Shown here: piece after piece, positions 1 to 8,857 of the stretch
How positions within the stretch are numbered: position 1 is the stretch's first letter
Layout of the letters: every line of letters begins with the position of its first letter
Assembly: GCA_052387815.1 (NCBI GenBank)
Contig: JBQTIU010000049.1
Location: 3,669-67,668, forward strand
DNA from: JBQTIU01 sp052387815
Lineage (GTDB): Bacteria; Pseudomonadota; Alphaproteobacteria; CACIAM-22H2
Direction: 5' to 3'
Length of the DNA stretch: 64,000 nt
The notes under the pieces: model-generated
Told to the model about the DNA's origin: nothing
What the model saw: only the letters and a program-made list of their open reading frames with translations
The model's database searches: none
Program-made: the position numbers and the translations under genes

Positions 1-766
1 TGGGCATGATCGTGTAGGGATGCGCGGCGCCCGGCAGGGCCAGGATGCGCTCGGCCCAGTCGCGGACATTGGGCCGACGCGCGATGTCGAAACCGCCTTC
101 TTCGGCCGTCGCCACCCAGGGATAGATGGCGATGTCGGCGATGGTCGGCTCGGGCCCGGCGATGAACTTGCTCGACCCCAGGTGCCGGTCGAGCACGTCG
201 AGCGCCGCCTCGCCGCGGGCGCGGGCGAAGGCGACTACCGCCGGATCGGTGTCCTTGAAAAACTGGGTGAAAGCGCGGGTCCAGCCCACCCCGCTCGCCA
301 TGCGGTCCTGGTCCCAGGCGAGCCACTCGGCGATCCTGAGCTTCTCGGCCGGCGAGCGGCCGCCGAACTTGCCGAAGGCGTCGGCGAGATGGCCCAAGAT
401 CACGTTCGACTGGACGACGAACCGGTCGCCGTGCTGCAGCACTGGCACCTGCCCGTAGCGATTCATCGCCAGGAATTCCGGCGTCTTGTGCTGACGCGCG
501 CCCATGTCGACATGCCGATAATCGAACGGCACGCCCAGCACGGCCAGCATCAGGCCGACCTTGCACGACGGCAGCGAGCGCGACACGCCATAGAGGACGA
601 GCTTCTGCGGTTTCTTGGCCGGCGCCTTCCGGGCCGGCGCGGCCCTGGCCACCCGCGCGCCGCGCGGCGCGCGGGCCGCCGATTTCCTCGCCGCCGCCTT
701 GATGTTTGGGGTTGCCTTGAGCGTCTTTCCGCGCTTCGCCCCAACTCTTTTCTTCGCTTTCGCCAT
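1..766 (-). CDS. Glutathione S-transferase family protein with basic N-terminal tail (3' end off window)
   Basis: The frame is open from an ATG at 766 to the window edge, so the C-terminus is missing. Residues from about 55 onward form a GST N-terminal thioredoxin fold (KLVLYGVSRSLPSCKVGLML, then the NRYGQVPVL and QSNVIL segments), followed by the helical GST C-terminal domain (PTIADIAIYPWV). Expected role: glutathione-dependent conjugation or reduction in the cytosol; the substrate cannot be told. The first 54 residues are rich in Lys, Arg, Ala and Pro and resemble a histone H1-like tail, which ordinary GSTs lack. A GAGGAGG ribosome site six bases before the ATG supports this start, so the tail appears to be translated. 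It lies about 30 bases downstream of gatB on the same strand. Confidence 0.85.
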   Translation of the reverse strand, partial: MAKAKKRVGAKRGKTLKATPNIKAAARKSAARAPRGARVARAAPARKAPAKKPQKLVLYGVSRSLPSCKVGLMLAVLGVPFDYRHVDMGARQHKTPEFLAMNRYGQVPVLQHGDRFVVQSNVILGHLADAFGKFGGRSPAEKLRIAEWLAWDQDRMASGVGWTRAFTQFFKDTDPAVVAFARARGEAALDVLDRHLGSSKFIAGPEPTIADIAIYPWVATAEEGGFDIARRPNVRDWAERILALPGAAHPYTIMP

Positions 767-796
767 CTTGTCCTCCTCAATGGAAATCGCGCGGGC

Positions 797-2245
797 CTAT
801 CCCGCCAGCTTGCGCTTGAGCGCCTCGTTCGCCAGGGCCGGATTGGCCTTGCCGCCGGTGGTCTTCATCACTTGCCCGACGAACCAGCCGAGGAGCGCCG
901 CCTTGCCCGACCGGTACTGCGCCACTTTCTCGGCATTGGCCGCCAGCACCTCGTCGATCGCCCGCTCGATGGCGCCCGCATCGGTGACCTGCCGCAGTCC
1001 CTTTTCCTCGACGATGGCCGCCGCCGCCTTGCCGGTTTCGACCATCAGCGCGAACACGTCCTTGGCGATGCGGCCCGAGACGGTTCCGTTCTCGAGCAGG
1101 TCGAGGAGCCCGGCCAAGGCCTGGGCCGACACCGGCGAGCGCGCGATGTCGAGCCCCAGCCGGTTGAGGGCGCCGAACAGCTCGCCGATCACCCAATTGG
1201 CCGCCAGCTTCGCGTCCTTGCGCCCCTTGGCCACGGCCTCGAAGAAGTCCGCCGATTCCTTCTCGGCCACCAGCACCCCGGCGTCGTAGGGCGACAGCCC
1301 GTAGTCGCGCACGAAGCGGTCCTTCTTGGCGTCCGGCAGCTCGGGCAGCCCGGCGCGCAGGCCCTCGACCCACGCCGGGTCGAGCACGAGAGGCAACAGG
1401 TCGGGGTCGGGAAAGTAGCGATAGTCGTGGGCGTGCTCCTTGCTGCGCATCGACCGCGTCACGCCGGCGCCGGCATCGAACAGCCGCGTTTCCTGCCGGA
1501 CCTCGCCCCCGTCCTCGATCAAGGCGACCTGGCGGCGGGCCTCGTGCTCGATCGCCTGCATGACGAAGCGGATCGAGTTCACGTTCTTGATCTCGCAGCG
1601 CGTCCCGTAGGGCGCGCCGGGCCGCCGCACCGAGACGTTGGCGTCGCAGCGCAGCGAGCCCTCTTCCATGTTGCCGTCGCAGGTCCCGAGATAGCGCACG
1701 ATCGCGCGCAGCTTGCGCAAATACGCGCCCGCCTCCTCGCTCGAGCGCAAATCGGGCTCGGAGACGATCTCCATGAGGGCGATGCCCGAGCGGTTGAGAT
1801 CGACATAGGTCTTCACGGGATGCTGGTCGTGCATCGACTTGCCGGCGTCCTGCTCGAGGTGCAGGCGGGTGATGCCGACCTCGCGCACCGCGCCGGAGGC
1901 CAGCTCGATCGACACCTTGCCCGGGCCCACCAGCGGCCGCGAGTACTGCGAAATCTGATAGCCGGCCGGCAGGTCGGGATAGAAATAATTCTTGCGGTCG
2001 AAGACCGAGACCAGGTTGATGCTCGCGTCGATGCCGAGCCCGGTCCGTACCGCCTGCTCGACGCAGAACCGATTGATCACCGGCAGCATGCCGGGAAACG
2101 CGGCGTCGAGGAAGCTCACCTGGGTGTTGGGATCGGCGCCGAAGGCCGTGGCCGCGCCCGAGAACAGCTTGGCCTTGGAGATCACCTGGGCGTGGACCTC
2201 GAGCCCGATGATCGTCTCCCAGGGCCCGGTCTTGCCCTCGATCAT
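797..2245 (-). CDS. gatB: Asp-tRNA(Asn)/Glu-tRNA(Gln) amidotransferase subunit B
   Basis: 482 residues, the usual GatB length. The N-terminus matches the family (TIIGLEVHAQVISKAKLFSG), as do the glutamyl/aspartyl-tRNA binding core (DRKNYFYPDLPAGYQISQYS, EIVSEPDLRS) and the C-terminal YqeY-like helical tail. GatB is the kinase/tRNA-binding subunit: it phosphorylates the side chain of mischarged Glu-tRNA(Gln) or Asp-tRNA(Asn) so that ammonia made by GatA can amidate it. The ATG overlaps the gatA stop as ATGA (2242-2245), which argues for translational coupling and fixes the start. Last gene of gatC-gatA-gatB. Confidence 0.97.
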   Translation of the reverse strand: MIEGKTGPWETIIGLEVHAQVISKAKLFSGAATAFGADPNTQVSFLDAAFPGMLPVINRFCVEQAVRTGLGIDASINLVSVFDRKNYFYPDLPAGYQISQYSRPLVGPGKVSIELASGAVREVGITRLHLEQDAGKSMHDQHPVKTYVDLNRSGIALMEIVSEPDLRSSEEAGAYLRKLRAIVRYLGTCDGNMEEGSLRCDANVSVRRPGAPYGTRCEIKNVNSIRFVMQAIEHEARRQVALIEDGGEVRQETRLFDAGAGVTRSMRSKEHAHDYRYFPDPDLLPLVLDPAWVEGLRAGLPELPDAKKDRFVRDYGLSPYDAGVLVAEKESADFFEAVAKGRKDAKLAANWVIGELFGALNRLGLDIARSPVSAQALAGLLDLLENGTVSGRIAKDVFALMVETGKAAAAIVEEKGLRQVTDAGAIERAIDEVLAANAEKVAQYRSGKAALLGWFVGQVMKTTGGKANPALANEALKRKLAG

Positions 2246-3723
2246 GGCGAGCTCCCCTCCCGCGGCGGCCGGCGGCTGAAATTCGCGGCGCTTTCCATGA
2301 CGCCGGCGACGCGCAACAGGGTGGGCTCGTCGAAGGCGCGGGCGACGAGCTGGAGACCGAGCGGCAGGCCGTCCGCCGACAGGCCCGCCGGCACCGAGAT
2401 GGCAGGCAACCCGGCGAGGTTGATCGGCACCGTGAACACGTCGTTGAGGTACATGGCGATCGGGTCGTCCATCTGGTCGCCGATCGCGAAGGCGGCCGAG
2501 GGCGCGGTCGGCGTCAGCAGGACATCGCAGGTCTCGAAGGCGCGGGCGAAGTCGCGGGCGATCAGCGCGCGGACCTTCTGGGCCTTGAGGTAATAGGCAT
2601 CGTAATAGCCGGCGGACAGCACATAGGTGCCGATCAGGATGCGCCGGCGGACCTCCGCCCCGAATCCTTGCGCGCGCGTGGTCTCGTACATGTCCTCGAG
2701 GCTGTCGCCCGGCACGCGCAGGCCATAGCGCACGCCGTCGTAGCGCGCCAGATTCGACGACGCCTCGGCCGGCGCGATGATGTAATAGGTCGGCAGCGCG
2801 TACCTGGTGTGCGGCAGGCTGACCTCGATCGGCTCGGCGCCCGCGTCCTCGAGCCACGCGACGCCTTGCCGCCACAGCTTCTCGATCTCCGCCGGCATGC
2901 CGTCCACCCGGTATTCCCGAGGAATCCCGAATTTCAACCCGCGTATGTCCCCGCTCAGCGCCCGCTCGTAGTCGGGCACCGGGGCGGGCACCGAGGTCGA
3001 ATCGCGCCGGTCGTGGCCCGCCATGGCGCCGAGCATGATCGCCGAGTCGCGCACGCTGCGGCACAGCGGCCCGGCCTGGTCGAGCGAGGAGGCGAAGGCG
3101 ACGATGCCGAAGCGCGAGCAGCGGCCGTAGGTCGGCTTGAGGCCGACCAGGCCGCAGAACGCGGCCGGCTGGCGAATCGAGCCGCCGGTGTCGGTCCCGG
3201 TCGCGGCCATCGCCGCCCGCGCCGCGACCGCGGCGGCCGACCCGCCCGACGAGCCGCCGGGAACCAGCGGCCGGTTGTCGCCGGTCCGCCGCCAGGGATT
3301 GCGGACCGGGCCGTAATGGCTCGTCATGTTCGACGAGCCCATCGCGAACTCGTCGAGATTGGCCTTGCCCAGCATCACCGCCCCGGCCCGCCACAGATTG
3401 GCGGTCACGGTCGACTCGTAGGGCGGCTTGAAGCCGTCGAGGATGTGGCTGCCCGCGGTCGTCGCCACGCCCTTGGTGCAGAACAGGTCTTTGACGGCGA
3501 TCGGGATGCCCTCCATGGCGCCGGCCGCGCCGGCCGCCAGCCGCTTGTCCGCCGCCTCGGCCATGGCGAGCGCGCGCTCGGGTGTCTCGGTGATGAAGGC
3601 ATTGAGCGCCCGCGTCGCCGCCATCGCCTCGATATGCGCGTGCGTGAGTTCGCGCGCCGAGAACGTCTTGGCGCGCAAGCCGTCGCGCGCCGCGGCGAGG
3701 GACAGCTCCGTGAGCGGGCTCAT
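2242..3723 (-). CDS. gatA: Asp-tRNA(Asn)/Glu-tRNA(Gln) amidotransferase subunit A
   Basis: 493 residues of the amidase-signature family. The Ser-cisSer-Lys triad is visible: Lys in IPIAVKDLFCTKG, the glycine/serine loop VPGGSSGGSAAAV, and the nucleophile segment GTDTGGSIRQPAAFCG. GatA hydrolyses glutamine (or asparagine) and channels ammonia to GatB. The start ATG overlaps the gatC stop (ATGA at 3720-3723). Presence of gatCAB indicates indirect formation of Gln-tRNA and/or Asn-tRNA, which fits with the gltX gene further along this window. Confidence 0.97.
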   Translation of the reverse strand: MSPLTELSLAAARDGLRAKTFSARELTHAHIEAMAATRALNAFITETPERALAMAEAADKRLAAGAAGAMEGIPIAVKDLFCTKGVATTAGSHILDGFKPPYESTVTANLWRAGAVMLGKANLDEFAMGSSNMTSHYGPVRNPWRRTGDNRPLVPGGSSGGSAAAVAARAAMAATGTDTGGSIRQPAAFCGLVGLKPTYGRCSRFGIVAFASSLDQAGPLCRSVRDSAIMLGAMAGHDRRDSTSVPAPVPDYERALSGDIRGLKFGIPREYRVDGMPAEIEKLWRQGVAWLEDAGAEPIEVSLPHTRYALPTYYIIAPAEASSNLARYDGVRYGLRVPGDSLEDMYETTRAQGFGAEVRRRILIGTYVLSAGYYDAYYLKAQKVRALIARDFARAFETCDVLLTPTAPSAAFAIGDQMDDPIAMYLNDVFTVPINLAGLPAISVPAGLSADGLPLGLQLVARAFDEPTLLRVAGVMESAANFSRRPPREGSSP

Positions 3724-4019
3724 TCGAGCACTTTGGGCACGGTGAAGAAACCGCCCTCGCCCGCTTTCACGGGTTCGGGCGCGTTCAAGAGGATGTCGGC
3801 GGTGGCGGCGCCGTCGCTGACCACGTCGTCGCGTTGCGGCAGCGTCATGGCCACCGCCGCGGCCATCGGTTCGACGGTCGCGGTGTCGAGCTCGGAAAGC
3901 TGCTCGACCCAGTCGAGGATGGCTTGCAGCTCGCCGACCATGCGCCCCAAATCCTCCTCCTTCACCTTGATGCGGGCGAGGGCGGCAATGCGTTGCACGG
4001 TGGCCTTGTCGAGCGCCAT
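3720..4019 (-). CDS. gatC: Asp-tRNA(Asn)/Glu-tRNA(Gln) amidotransferase subunit C
   Basis: 99 residues, typical GatC. The N-terminal helix pair (ATVQRIAALARIKVKEEDLG, LQAILDWVEQLSELDT) and the C-terminal wrap-around strand (DDVVSDG, then GGFFTVPKVLE) are the family pattern. GatC stabilises the GatA-GatB complex by belting around it. First gene of the leftward gatCAB operon; divergent from ruvX, whose ATG is 106 bases away, so promoters for both should lie at 4020-4125. Confidence 0.95.
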   Translation of the reverse strand: MALDKATVQRIAALARIKVKEEDLGRMVGELQAILDWVEQLSELDTATVEPMAAAVAMTLPQRDDVVSDGAATADILLNAPEPVKAGEGGFFTVPKVLE

Positions 4020-4125
4020 GCGCTATTCCTTGATCCCCTCGCAACTCTTGGCGGCGCCTCTATTTCCGGCCTGCCGGCCGGAAGCCCGGGCGGCCGTAAA
4101 AAGCGCCGGACGGTATCACCCGGAC

Positions 4126-4599
4126 ATGCCGATCCGCAACCCTAGCGACATCCGCGACGCGCTCGTCCCGGGCCGGCGCCTGCTCGGCCTCGATGTCGGC
4201 GAAAAGACCATTGGGCTGGCGCTCTCCGATACCACGCTCACCATCGCCTCGCCGCTCCAAACCCTGCGCCGGGGCCGGTTTTCCGGCGACGCCGACGCGA
4301 TCGGCAAGCTCGTCGCCGGGCACGGGATCGGCGGCTTCGTGGTCGGGCTGCCGGTCAACATGAACGGCAGCGAAGGCTCGCGCTGCCAGTCGGTGCGCGC
4401 CTTCGCCCGCAACCTCTTGGCCCGCATCGACCTGCCGCTCGCCTTTTGGGACGAGCGCCTGTCCTCGGTCGCGGTCGCGCGCACGATGCTGGCGGCCGAT
4501 CTGTCGCGCGCCCGTCGCGCCCGGCTCGTCGACAAGCTGGCCGCGGCCTACATCCTCCAGGGCTTCCTCGACCGCCTGAAGGCGGCGGGGCGCGCGTGA
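4126..4599 (+). CDS. ruvX: Putative Holliday junction resolvase / pre-16S rRNA nuclease
   Basis: 157 residues of the YqgF family (RNase H fold). The first catalytic Asp lies in LLGLDVGEKTIGLALSD, the middle strand in GGFVVGLPVNMNGSEG, and the C-terminal acidic helix in FWDERLSSVAVARTML followed by DKLAAAYILQGFLDR. YqgF trims the 5' end of 16S rRNA in bacteria where it has been tested and is also annotated as a Holliday junction resolvase. It is divergent from gatC. The start is chosen at the ATG before PIRNPSDI; the open frame runs further upstream but only as antisense to gat genes. Confidence 0.93.
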   Translation: MPIRNPSDIRDALVPGRRLLGLDVGEKTIGLALSDTTLTIASPLQTLRRGRFSGDADAIGKLVAGHGIGGFVVGLPVNMNGSEGSRCQSVRAFARNLLARIDLPLAFWDERLSSVAVARTMLAADLSRARRARLVDKLAAAYILQGFLDRLKAAGRA

Positions 4600-4671
4600 G
4601 ATTTTCCGACGGCCCAGCGGTATTATTGTGTATCCTAGCCGGAGCCGACCGACAACGGAGGGAGAAACGAA

Positions 4672-5721
4672 ATGTCCGGCCAACCGCAGGGATCCGCAAG
4701 CCGCATCGTCCGCCTCTTGGCGCTCGCGCTCGGGCTGTCGCTGGCGGCGGTGGGGACGGTGCCGGCGCAGACGGCGCCGAAATTCACCGCCAAGATCGGC
4801 CATCTCGAGGCGCCGACCCAGCCGCGCCACCGCGGCCTCGAAAAGGTCGCCGCGCTGGTCAAGGAGCGCACCCATGGCGAGGTCGAGTTCAAGCTGTTCC
4901 CCGCCTCGCAGCTCGGCAATGCACGGCAGATCAACGAGGGCGTCCAGTTCGGCTCGGTCGAGGGGACGGCCATGCCGGCGGCCTTCCTCGGCGGCTTCAA
5001 TCCGACGGTCTCTATCCTCGATATCCCCTACCTCCTGCCCTCCGACCGCGCCCAGGCGCAGCGGCTGCGCGGGGGCGCGTTCGGCCAGGCCATCCTCGAC
5101 AGCTTCGCCCAGCGCGGCTTCACCGCGCTCGTGCTGTGGCCGAACGGGCGCAAGCAGATCACCTCGAACAAGCCGCTCGCCTCGCTCGACTCGCTCAAGG
5201 GCCAGCGCTTCCGGGTGATGGACTCGAAAATCCTCATCGAGCAGTTCGGGGCGGTCGGCGCCTCGGCGATCTCCATCCCGTTCGGCGAGCTCTACACGGC
5301 GCTACAGACGGGCGTCGTCGACGGGCAGGAAAACCCGCTCGATACCATCGCCACGATGAAATATTTCGAGGTCCAGAAACACCTGATCGTCACCGAGCAT
5401 GGGGCGATGGAGGACGTGGTCCTGTTCAATCCCGGCTGGTGGCGCAGCCTGCCGCCGGGTCACCGCGACGCCATCGCCGGCGCCTTTCGCGAGGTTCGGC
5501 CGGAGGTCGAGCGCAACAAGGAGGCCGACCAGGAGACCGCGCTCGCCGCCATCAAGGGCGCGGGCGTCAACGTGCGGGTGGTCGACGAAGCGGAGCGCGC
5601 CAGGTTCCGCGAGACGATGTATCCGCGCGCCCAGGCCGCCTATATCGAGCGCGCCGGCGCCGAGGGGCAGAGGCTGATCGCCCTTTACGAAAGCGAGCTC
5701 CAAAAACTCGGCCTCAAGTGA
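4672..5721 (+). CDS. TRAP transporter substrate-binding protein, DctP family
   Basis: 349 residues with a clear signal peptide (hydrophobic LLALALGLSLAAVGTVPAQ; cleavage after AQ) and the DctP/TRAP-SBP fold: FKLFPASQLGNARQINEGVQ, PYLLPSDR, and VVDGQENPLDTIATMKYFEV, which contains the carboxylate-binding and dimer segments. It should capture a carboxylate in the periplasm and deliver it to the DctQ-DctM pair encoded downstream. The substrate cannot be called from sequence. A GGAGGGAG ribosome site precedes the ATG. About 100 bases with a hairpin separate it from dctQ. Confidence 0.93.
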   Translation: MSGQPQGSASRIVRLLALALGLSLAAVGTVPAQTAPKFTAKIGHLEAPTQPRHRGLEKVAALVKERTHGEVEFKLFPASQLGNARQINEGVQFGSVEGTAMPAAFLGGFNPTVSILDIPYLLPSDRAQAQRLRGGAFGQAILDSFAQRGFTALVLWPNGRKQITSNKPLASLDSLKGQRFRVMDSKILIEQFGAVGASAISIPFGELYTALQTGVVDGQENPLDTIATMKYFEVQKHLIVTEHGAMEDVVLFNPGWWRSLPPGHRDAIAGAFREVRPEVERNKEADQETALAAIKGAGVNVRVVDEAERARFRETMYPRAQAAYIERAGAEGQRLIALYESELQKLGLK

Positions 5722-5766
5722 CACCGACGGCGGTCACCCTTCCCGCCCCCGCACCCCCACCCTTCC

Positions 5767-5789
5767 CTTCCCCGCCCAAGGCGGGGGAG
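5767..5789. repeat. GC-rich hairpin between dctP and dctQ
   Basis: CTTCCCCGCC and its near-perfect complement are separated by a three-base loop (10 pairs, one G-T). The sequence has the look of the small CCTCCCC-rich intergenic palindromes common in alphaproteobacteria. Placed between the binding-protein gene and the permease genes, it could stabilise dctP mRNA ends or reduce read-through, which would give the usual excess of binding protein. There is no T-run, so it is not called a terminator. Confidence 0.5.
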
Positions 5790-5820
5790 GATTAGGGACG
5801 GGGCCGCCGTCCCCTCGCCG

Positions 5821-6318
5821 ATGATCGAGCCGGTCCTCGCCGCCTTGCGCCTTGCCGAACGCGGCTGCCTCGCCGCGCTGATGATCGCCATGTCGGCGCT
5901 TTACACCTTCAACGTCGCCGTTCGTTTCCTCGTTCCCTCGCTGTCCTTCGCCTTCGCCTGGATCGACGAGGCGACGCTGTTCGCGCTCGCCTGGTCGGTG
6001 TTCCTCGGCCTCGGCCTCGCCCTCGAGCGCGGCCGCCACATCGCGCTCACCCGGCTCCTGGACGGGCTGGCGCGGGGCCCGCGGCGCCGGCTCATAGCGC
6101 TCATCAACCTCACCGGCCTCCTCTTCAGTCTCTACATCGCCAAGCTCGGCCTCGACATCACGCTGTTCGTGCTCGCCAGCGGCCAGACCAGCCCGACGCT
6201 CAACGTCTCGATGGCCTGGCTCTATGCGGCGGTGCCGATCGGGTTCGCGCTGTTGGGCCTGCGCTATCTCCTCGCGCTCGTCGGCCGCGGCGACCGCTTC
6301 GCGCTCGAGCACCGCTGA
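5821..6318 (+). CDS. TRAP transporter small permease, DctQ family
   Basis: 165 residues with four hydrophobic segments, the DctQ layout. Family features include FAFAWIDEATLFALAWSVFLGLGLAL and a basic loop with GRHIALTRLLDGL. It is the small membrane subunit that joins the binding protein to DctM. Its TGA shares one base with the dctM ATG (TGATG at 6316-6320), so the two are coupled. No clear ribosome site precedes the ATG at 5821. Confidence 0.9.
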   Translation: MIEPVLAALRLAERGCLAALMIAMSALYTFNVAVRFLVPSLSFAFAWIDEATLFALAWSVFLGLGLALERGRHIALTRLLDGLARGPRRRLIALINLTGLLFSLYIAKLGLDITLFVLASGQTSPTLNVSMAWLYAAVPIGFALLGLRYLLALVGRGDRFALEHR

Positions 6319-7601
6319 TGCTCGTCGTCCTTTGTTGCCTGTTGGCGGTGGCGATGCTCGCCCTCGGCTTCGAGATGTTCCTGGTGATGAGCGTCCCGAG
6401 CCTGGTGGCGAAATTCGCCTATTACCCGTCCCTGCCGGACATCGTGATCGTCCAGAAAATGGTCGGCGGGGTGAACGTATCGACGCTGCTCGCTATCCCG
6501 TTCTTCATCTTCGCGGCGGACGTGATGGCCAGCGGCACGATCGCCGGCCGGCTCACCGCCCTCGTCCAGCGGCTGGTGGGCCACTATCCCGGCGGCGTCG
6601 GTCACGCCGCGGTCGGTTCGTGCATGGCGTTCGGGTCGGTATGCGGGTCGGCGCCGGCGACGGTCGCGGCGCTCGGTCGGCTGTTGTACCCGGAACTCGT
6701 GCGCGCCGGATACCGCGACAGGTTCGGGCTCGGGCTCGTCGCCGCCAGCGCCGAAACCGCGCTCCTCATCCCACCCAGCATCACTTTGCTGATTTACGGC
6801 TGGCTCACCGGCACCTCGATCAGGGACCTGTTCGCCGGCGGCCTCGTAGTCGGCACCGTCCTCGGGTTCGCCTTCATGGTCCTCGTCCAGTGGGAGACGT
6901 GGCGGAGCGGCGCGCGCCCGGCCCCGGCCCCTGAGCCGGGGCAGCGCCTTGCCGCCCTCGAGGGCGCCGGGCTCGCGCTCGGGCTGCCGCTCATCATCCT
7001 CGGCGGGATCTATTCCGGCGTGTTCACCGCCACCGAGGCGGCGGCGGTGAGCGCGCTCTATGCGCTGTGCGTCGAGATGGGGATCTACCGCTCGTTCGGC
7101 CCGCGCCGGCTGGTGCGGATCGCCGAGCAGAGCGCGGTCACCGTCACCGTCGTCTTCATGCTGCTGGCGGCGGGATCGCTGGTCGCCTATCTCATCACGC
7201 TCGCCGAGGCGCCGAACGCGCTCACCGCGTTCTTGCAGAACCACCAGTTCAACCCCGTCATGTTCCTGTTGGCGGTCAACGTCCTGTTCTTCGTCGCCGG
7301 CATGTTCATCGATCCCAACTCGATCCTGCTCGTCCTCGTCCCGACCCTGTTCCCGGCGGCCGTGGCGCTGGGCATCGACCCGATCCATTTCGGCCTGGTG
7401 GTGTGCCTCAACATTTGCATCGGCATGATCACGCCGCCCTTCGGGCTCGACCTGTTCGTCGCCTCCTCGACGCTCGATCGGCCGGTCGAGGCGATCGTCG
7501 CCGGCATCTGGCCGTTCGCCGGCGTCAATCTCGTCGTCCTGGCCCTGATCACCTACGTCCCGGAGATATCGACGATCCTGCCGCGCCTGCTGCGCGGCTG
7601 A
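6318..7601 (+). CDS. TRAP transporter large permease, DctM family
   Basis: 427 residues with about a dozen membrane segments. DctM hallmarks are seen: LLAIPFFIFAADVMASGTIA, GSVCGSAPATVAALGRLLYPE, ETALLIPPSITLLIYGWLTG, and CIGMITPPFGLDLFVASS. It is the ion-coupled transport channel of the TRAP system. Its 3' end overlaps the oppositely oriented ATPase frame by 49 bases. No regulator or catabolic gene is attached, so the substrate stays open. Confidence 0.93.
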   Translation: MLVVLCCLLAVAMLALGFEMFLVMSVPSLVAKFAYYPSLPDIVIVQKMVGGVNVSTLLAIPFFIFAADVMASGTIAGRLTALVQRLVGHYPGGVGHAAVGSCMAFGSVCGSAPATVAALGRLLYPELVRAGYRDRFGLGLVAASAETALLIPPSITLLIYGWLTGTSIRDLFAGGLVVGTVLGFAFMVLVQWETWRSGARPAPAPEPGQRLAALEGAGLALGLPLIILGGIYSGVFTATEAAAVSALYALCVEMGIYRSFGPRRLVRIAEQSAVTVTVVFMLLAAGSLVAYLITLAEAPNALTAFLQNHQFNPVMFLLAVNVLFFVAGMFIDPNSILLVLVPTLFPAAVALGIDPIHFGLVVCLNICIGMITPPFGLDLFVASSTLDRPVEAIVAGIWPFAGVNLVVLALITYVPEISTILPRLLRG

Positions 7602-8836
7602 CGCGAAGACCCGCGGTCGTCAACCGCCCCCGGGAGTTTTTCGAACAGATCGTCTTCCTTGATCTGCAAGTCCAGCTTCGCGGAGTCGGGTGCGAGCCGG
7701 TCCTTGCGGAGCAGGTCTCCCGCGGTGTGGAGCTGGTCCTGGACCGCCCTCTTCGCCGCCTTGTCGATCGGCGCGATCTCGGTTTCGCCATCCATGCCGC
7801 GCACGGCGATCAGGCTCGCGGCATCGATCGCCGAATGGTCGAGCAAGTCCGGGCTGTGGGTCGCCGCGATCACCTGCTCGTGCCTCGAAGCCTCCAGAAG
7901 CGCGTCCATGACAATGCTCGCGGCGCCGGGATGGATTGTGGCCTCTGGCTCCTCGATGGCGACCAACGCGGCAGGCCCGGCCTCCCCGCCCCGCCCCTGG
8001 AACAAGGCGGCCAGCACGCCCAGCGATCTCAAGGTGCCATCGGACATGGCGCTGGCGTAAAAGCGCCATGCCTGCCTGGTTTTCTCGACCTTTTGCCGGA
8101 ACTCGAGCGTTTCCCTGGGCCCCAGGTCCTTGTAGTCGACGGCTTCGATGCCGGGCACGATGCGGCGCAGATAGTCCTTGATGCGCGCGAAGGCGGCCGG
8201 CCGCTCGGTCCGCAGTCGCCGCAGCACGGCGGCGACATTGGCGCCATCCGGCCGCAGGCTTTGCCCCGTGTCGTGCGGCTGCGGCTCGCGGATGGCGACC
8301 GGATTGATGTTATAAAAACCCATCGTCGACAAGGCATCGAACAAGCGCCGGAACGTGGAATCGCCGGAGGCGGCGGTCAAGAACAGGCGGTTGGCGACCG
8401 TCGCCGGCGGCTGTTTCAGATGCTCGCTGGCCGCAACCACCTTGCCGCGCCGCACCTTGTAAAAGGCCGGCTCCAGGCCGCCGTTCGACACCGAGGCCTG
8501 TTCCTGCTGAACTTCGAAGCCGCCGTTCGGAAGTGCGCCCACTTGGAAGGCGAACGCGCCGTTGATCCCACTCGCCAAATCGGTGCGCAAGGAAATCGCG
8601 AAATGGGTCGGGTGCCCGCCCGAGCGCCGGCGCACTTCTCCGATGCCGCCGCGCTGCCTGAACGCATGGTCCAAGGTCGCGTTCAAGGCGTCGCCCACCA
8701 GCCGCAGCGCATCGATGAAATTGCTTTTTCCGGCGCCGTTCGGACCGACCAGGATCGACAGCGGGCCCAAGTCGATCTTGCAGTGCCCGATGCTCTTGTA
8801 GTTCCGCAGAACGACACGTCGAAGCAGGATCGGCAT
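7553..8836 (-). CDS. AAA family (SMC/RecF/OLD-like) ATPase, single gene
   Basis: 427 residues. The N-terminus is the ABC/SMC-type start RVVLRNYKSIGHCKIDLGPL followed by Walker A GPNGAGKSNF. The Walker B segment is AALVAIEEPEATIHPGA and the H-loop is AATHSPDLLDHS. No nuclease (Toprim) domain or coiled coil follows, unlike full OLD proteins. Such solitary AAA_21-type proteins occur near defence and repair genes, but no partner is visible here. It follows the dehydrogenase gene by 21 bases and may share its transcript. The last 17 or so codons run into dctM from the other side; relatives would be expected to stop near FEKLPGAVDD, so the stop may have shifted. Confidence 0.85.
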   Translation of the reverse strand: MPILLRRVVLRNYKSIGHCKIDLGPLSILVGPNGAGKSNFIDALRLVGDALNATLDHAFRQRGGIGEVRRRSGGHPTHFAISLRTDLASGINGAFAFQVGALPNGGFEVQQEQASVSNGGLEPAFYKVRRGKVVAASEHLKQPPATVANRLFLTAASGDSTFRRLFDALSTMGFYNINPVAIREPQPHDTGQSLRPDGANVAAVLRRLRTERPAAFARIKDYLRRIVPGIEAVDYKDLGPRETLEFRQKVEKTRQAWRFYASAMSDGTLRSLGVLAALFQGRGGEAGPAALVAIEEPEATIHPGAASIVMDALLEASRHEQVIAATHSPDLLDHSAIDAASLIAVRGMDGETEIAPIDKAAKRAVQDQLHTAGDLLRKDRLAPDSAKLDLQIKEDDLFEKLPGAVDDRGSSRQPRSRRGRIVDISGT

Positions 8837-8857
8837 CGGGGCCCGCCCGCGCCACCG

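Noticed and set aside
20..2593. An 857-codon open frame on the plus strand opposite gatA and gatB
   Set aside because: It is a shadow caused by high GC: its translation is rich in Arg, Gly, His and Ala, has no family pattern, and lies fully antisense to well-conserved gat genes. The same applies to the other long antisense frames, for example at 16013-18373, 21929-23899, 44267-46324 and 59860-61131.
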